Positions 60,992 to 64,000 of a stretch of DNA of 64,000 nt are shown piece after piece. The notes under the pieces are model-generated. The model was not told where the DNA came from, did not search any database, and saw only the letters and a program-made list of their open reading frames with translations. The position numbers were made by a program, and so were the translations under genes. Origin of the DNA: an uncultured Eudoraea sp. (GTDB lineage: Bacteria; Bacteroidota; Bacteroidia; Flavobacteriales; Flavobacteriaceae); contig NZ_CAMYKG010000019.1 of NCBI RefSeq assembly GCF_947258925.1, forward strand, positions 1 to 64,000, read 5' to 3'. How positions within the stretch are numbered: position 1 is the first letter of the stretch; each line of letters begins with the position of its first letter.

Positions 60992-61774
60992 ATGAAAAGA
61001 CGCTATTATTATTTGGTATGGGTTCAATTTTTAGGATTCCGATATAGTGGATGGCAAAAGCAACCGGGGCAAAGAACTATTGAAGGAATGCTTTCAAAAA
61101 CACTTAAATTCATCCTGCCGCAGCAAAGATTTAAAATCCTTGGCGCCGGTAGGACAGATGCAAAAGTTTCGGCATTAGATGCTGCATTTGAGTTAATCAT
61201 TGAAGAAACGCCTCTTACCGATAATGAAGAGTTTATTAAGAACTTTAATATTAACTTACCAGCTGATATTAAGGTATTTAAAATAGATAATATTACTAAA
61301 GACTTTAATGTTATCCAGCATAGTAAATCTAAGGAATACTGCTATATATTTTCCTTTGGTGATAAGAACCATCCTTTTTGTGCACCGTATATGGCTAATA
61401 TTACTGAAGATCTCAATCTGGATGTTATGATAAAGGCTGCGGCACTCTATGAAGGAACCCACAATTTCAAAGCCTATACAGCAAAACCCGGGAAGAATAC
61501 GCAATTAGTAAGGACAATAACTAAATGCGAAATAGTTGAAAATACGCTTCTAACCGCCAATTTTTTCCCAAAACGCAGTTATATGCTTCGTGTATGTGGT
61601 AAAGGTTTTATGAGGTATCAGGTTCGGATGATTATGGGTGCCTTAATCCAATTGGGTAAAGGCCGCCTAAAGATAAAAGATATTGAATTATCACTAAAAG
61701 AGGGCACAGACATTAAATTGTCTTATGTAGCTCCGGGATCCGGCTTATTATTGAACCACCTTGAATTTGAATAA
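60992..61774 (+). CDS. TruA-family tRNA pseudouridine synthase
   Basis: FLGFRYSGWQKQPGQRTIEGML; catalytic-motif region GAGRTDAKVSALDAAFEL; GKGFMRYQVRMIMGALIQLGKG. Start at MKRRYYYLVW. Confidence 0.88.
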   Translation: MKRRYYYLVWVQFLGFRYSGWQKQPGQRTIEGMLSKTLKFILPQQRFKILGAGRTDAKVSALDAAFELIIEETPLTDNEEFIKNFNINLPADIKVFKIDNITKDFNVIQHSKSKEYCYIFSFGDKNHPFCAPYMANITEDLNLDVMIKAAALYEGTHNFKAYTAKPGKNTQLVRTITKCEIVENTLLTANFFPKRSYMLRVCGKGFMRYQVRMIMGALIQLGKGRLKIKDIELSLKEGTDIKLSYVAPGSGLLLNHLEFE

Positions 61775-61818
61775 GCCCGATAAGCAGATTTTTTGTAAAT
61801 TGAAATAAATGATTTTTT

Positions 61819-62679
61819 ATGCCAAATTGGGGTTACATATTGCTCATAGTTCTTCTGGCTTACGTTGTGATTAGTATACTTCTTTATTTTCTCCAGGATT
61901 ACTTAATGTTTAAACCAGAAAAACTCCCAAAGGATTTTCTATTCCAATATGAAAATCAGGAAATTGAGGAATACAACGTGGAAACAAGAGATGGTGCAGT
62001 AATCAATGGACTTAGATTTAAAGCGGCACAACCTAAGGGGATTGTCTTTTATCTGAAAGGCAACTCCAAGAGTATAAAAGGCTGGGGGAAGTTTGCCGTT
62101 GATTTTACAAGACACGGTTATGATGTTTTAATGGTAGATTACAGGGGATTTGGGAAAAGTACGGGCAGACGCACACAGAAAGCTATTAAACGCGATATGC
62201 AGGTCATCTACAATAAGATAAAGGAAAATGTAAACGAAAAATATATTATACTTTACGGTCGTTCTTTAGGTTCAGGTTTTGCGACTAAACTGGCATCTAT
62301 GAACAATCCAAGAATGTTGATATTGGATGCCCCTTATTACAGTTTAAGTAAGGTAGCTAAGAAATACATTCCATTTATGCCTCTTTCATTATTGATTAAA
62401 TTTCCTATGCCAACGTATAAATGGTTACAGTACGTAAATTGCCCAATCCATATTATCCATGGCACGGATGATAAATTGATACCATACAAAACTAGCGTCA
62501 GGCTTTCGAAGATTAAACCAAAGTCAACTACCCTGCATACCGTCATTGGGGGAGGACATAAGAATCTGAATACATTTGAATCTTATCATAAGATGTTAAG
62601 TGAAATCATAACTACCAGGCCAAAAGAAGTTGACCTCACAGGTTCAAGTATTCATGTAAAACACAATGTAAAGGTTTAA
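61819..62679 (+). CDS. Alpha/beta hydrolase (BEM46/S33-like), paralog 1
   Basis: N-terminal TM; GRSLGSGFAT nucleophile elbow; HGTDDKLIP; GGGHKNL. Confidence 0.88.
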   Translation: MPNWGYILLIVLLAYVVISILLYFLQDYLMFKPEKLPKDFLFQYENQEIEEYNVETRDGAVINGLRFKAAQPKGIVFYLKGNSKSIKGWGKFAVDFTRHGYDVLMVDYRGFGKSTGRRTQKAIKRDMQVIYNKIKENVNEKYIILYGRSLGSGFATKLASMNNPRMLILDAPYYSLSKVAKKYIPFMPLSLLIKFPMPTYKWLQYVNCPIHIIHGTDDKLIPYKTSVRLSKIKPKSTTLHTVIGGGHKNLNTFESYHKMLSEIITTRPKEVDLTGSSIHVKHNVKV

Positions 62680-63507
62680 ATGGTAAAACTAAAAAGAACG
62701 GTTCTATTACTTTTATCTGCTTATCTACTTATTTCTACTATGTTATATATTCTTCAGGAAAAACTAATTTTTTTACCATCTAAATTACCGACGGATTACG
62801 AGTATTCTTTCAACCACCCTTTCGAGGAAATTAATATTACTTCTTCAGATGGAGCAATACTAAATGGCATTCATTTTAAACAAGACCAGCCAGAGGGGGT
62901 TATTGTATATTTTCATGGAAATGCAGGAGACCTTTCGCGCTGGGGTGAAATAGCGCTCTTCTTTGTCGAAAAACAATACGATGTAATAGTAATGGATTAC
63001 AGAACCTATGGCAAAAGTACGGGGAAGCTCAGTGAAGAAGCGCTTTTTAGCGATGGGCAGCTATTTTATGAGTACGCTTCGAAATATTATGATGAATCAT
63101 TAATTACTCTTTATGGACGTTCTTTAGGTACAGGGATTGCTACCTGGGTAGCCTCCCAAAACAGTCCGTTTCGGCTCATCCTGGAAACTCCTTATTACAG
63201 CCTTCTGGACCTGGGTCAAATTCGTTTTCCGTATTTACCGGTTAAGTGGTTTTTAAAGTATCCCTTAAAAACGCATGAGTTCATTTCGGATGTTAGTTGT
63301 CCAATAGCATTTTTTCATGGAACTGAAGATAGGGTAGTGCCCTATGATTCCGGAGTTCGACTTTTCAATTCGGTTCCAAAGCCTAATAAATCATTCTACA
63401 CCATCCAGGGAGGCAGGCATAATAATTTAAAGGAATTTTCCGTCTACAGAGAAGGTATTCAGGAGCTTCTGTTGTCTTATCAGTCAAATAAATCCGAAGA
63501 CAAGTAG
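62680..63507 (+). CDS. Alpha/beta hydrolase (BEM46/S33-like), paralog 2
   Basis: N-terminal TM; VYFHGNAGDLSRWGEIA; GRSLGTGIATWVAS; HGTEDRVVPYDSG; GGRHNNL. Confidence 0.9.
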   Translation: MVKLKRTVLLLLSAYLLISTMLYILQEKLIFLPSKLPTDYEYSFNHPFEEINITSSDGAILNGIHFKQDQPEGVIVYFHGNAGDLSRWGEIALFFVEKQYDVIVMDYRTYGKSTGKLSEEALFSDGQLFYEYASKYYDESLITLYGRSLGTGIATWVASQNSPFRLILETPYYSLLDLGQIRFPYLPVKWFLKYPLKTHEFISDVSCPIAFFHGTEDRVVPYDSGVRLFNSVPKPNKSFYTIQGGRHNNLKEFSVYREGIQELLLSYQSNKSEDK

Positions 63508-64000
63508 CGGTCACCACGATCACAAATAATAGAAACAATAAGACCACTTTTAAGGGTGTCCGCTAGTCTTAGTGCTGCTGCAGTTGCACCACCACTGCTC
63601 ATACCCGCAAATATCCCTTCTTCTTTTGCGAGTCTTTTCGCCATAATCCTTGCCTCATCTTCACTAACTTCCATTATCTGATCAACTTTGGAGGGATTAA
63701 AGATTTTAGGCAGGTATTCTTTTGGCCATTTTCTGATTCCCGGAATTTTGGATTCATCCTCCGGTTGTACGCCTACAATGGTAATATCTTTGCTTTGTTC
63801 TTTTAAAAAGGTAGAGGTTCCCATTATTGTACCTGTGGTTCCCATTGAGGATACAAAATGTGTAACCTTTCCTCTTGTATCCCTCCAAATTTCCGGACCG
63901 GTTGTTACATAATGTGCTTTCCAGTTATCATCATTGGCAAATTGGTTGAGCATTTGATAACCCTCTTTTTTAACTTTAGCTTCCGCATAATCCCTGGCAC
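63480..64000 (-). CDS. cysM: Cysteine synthase CysM-type, C-terminal part (5' end beyond window)
   Basis: SSMGTTGTIMGTSTFLKE, VGVQPEDESKIPGIRKWP, GIFAGMSSGGATAAAL, IICDRGDRYLSSDLF; frame stays open to base 64000. Confidence 0.92.
   Translation of the reverse strand, partial: ARDYAEAKVKKEGYQMLNQFANDDNWKAHYVTTGPEIWRDTRGKVTHFVSSMGTTGTIMGTSTFLKEQSKDITIVGVQPEDESKIPGIRKWPKEYLPKIFNPSKVDQIMEVSEDEARIMAKRLAKEEGIFAGMSSGGATAAALRLADTLKSGLIVSIICDRGDRYLSSDLFD

Noticed and set aside
1-64000. CRISPR arrays, rRNA/tRNA genes, intact transposases, prophage or restriction/defence systems
   Set aside because: Looked for direct-repeat arrays, tRNA-like cloverleafs and hallmark proteins; none recognised by eye, though tRNAs could be missed without a covariance-model scan.

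Overview
The window looks like a chromosomal segment of a low-GC marine-type Bacteroidetes (Flavobacteriia), judging from protein families and TAnnTTTG-type promoter boxes. I saw no rRNA, tRNA, CRISPR array, phage or intact transposon. The left ~35 kb is accessory: DUF6090 paralogs, DUF1080, DUF885, GDSL hydrolase, TolB-like/TPR, MFS, serine hydrolase, arylsulfotransferase, class-V aminotransferase, IorA/IorB-type molybdenum oxidoreductase, DUF819, sulfatase, NIPSNAP, PafA-like phosphatase, sulfotransferase. The right ~28 kb is mostly housekeeping: porX, HD phosphohydrolase, lpxD-lpxC/fabZ-lpxA-efp-lpxD2, sucD, fabG, VWA and prohibitin proteins, a complete his operon, VWA + MgChl-like AAA ATPase, truA-like, two alpha/beta hydrolases, and partial cysM at the edge. 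Main findings: (1) a his-operon attenuator with an HHH leader peptide (MKIQNTHHHLYTCAQAR*), a GNRA-loop terminator and a competing antiterminator pairing; (2) several truncated gene 3' tails in the accessory half, including a head-to-head junction of two gene tails whose intact parents are nearby, and an in-frame chimera of a DUF6090 N-terminus with a cytochrome-c-like C-terminus; (3) a REP-like GC-rich hairpin family with an exact-length 72-bp tandem pair; (4) a 41-bp identical hairpin-containing block inside two DUF6090 genes; (5) a DinB-family gene coupled to hisA inside the his operon; (6) a frameshifted second lpxD. Nothing was computed beyond reading the sequence and the supplied ORFs; family names are from motif recognition, not database searches.
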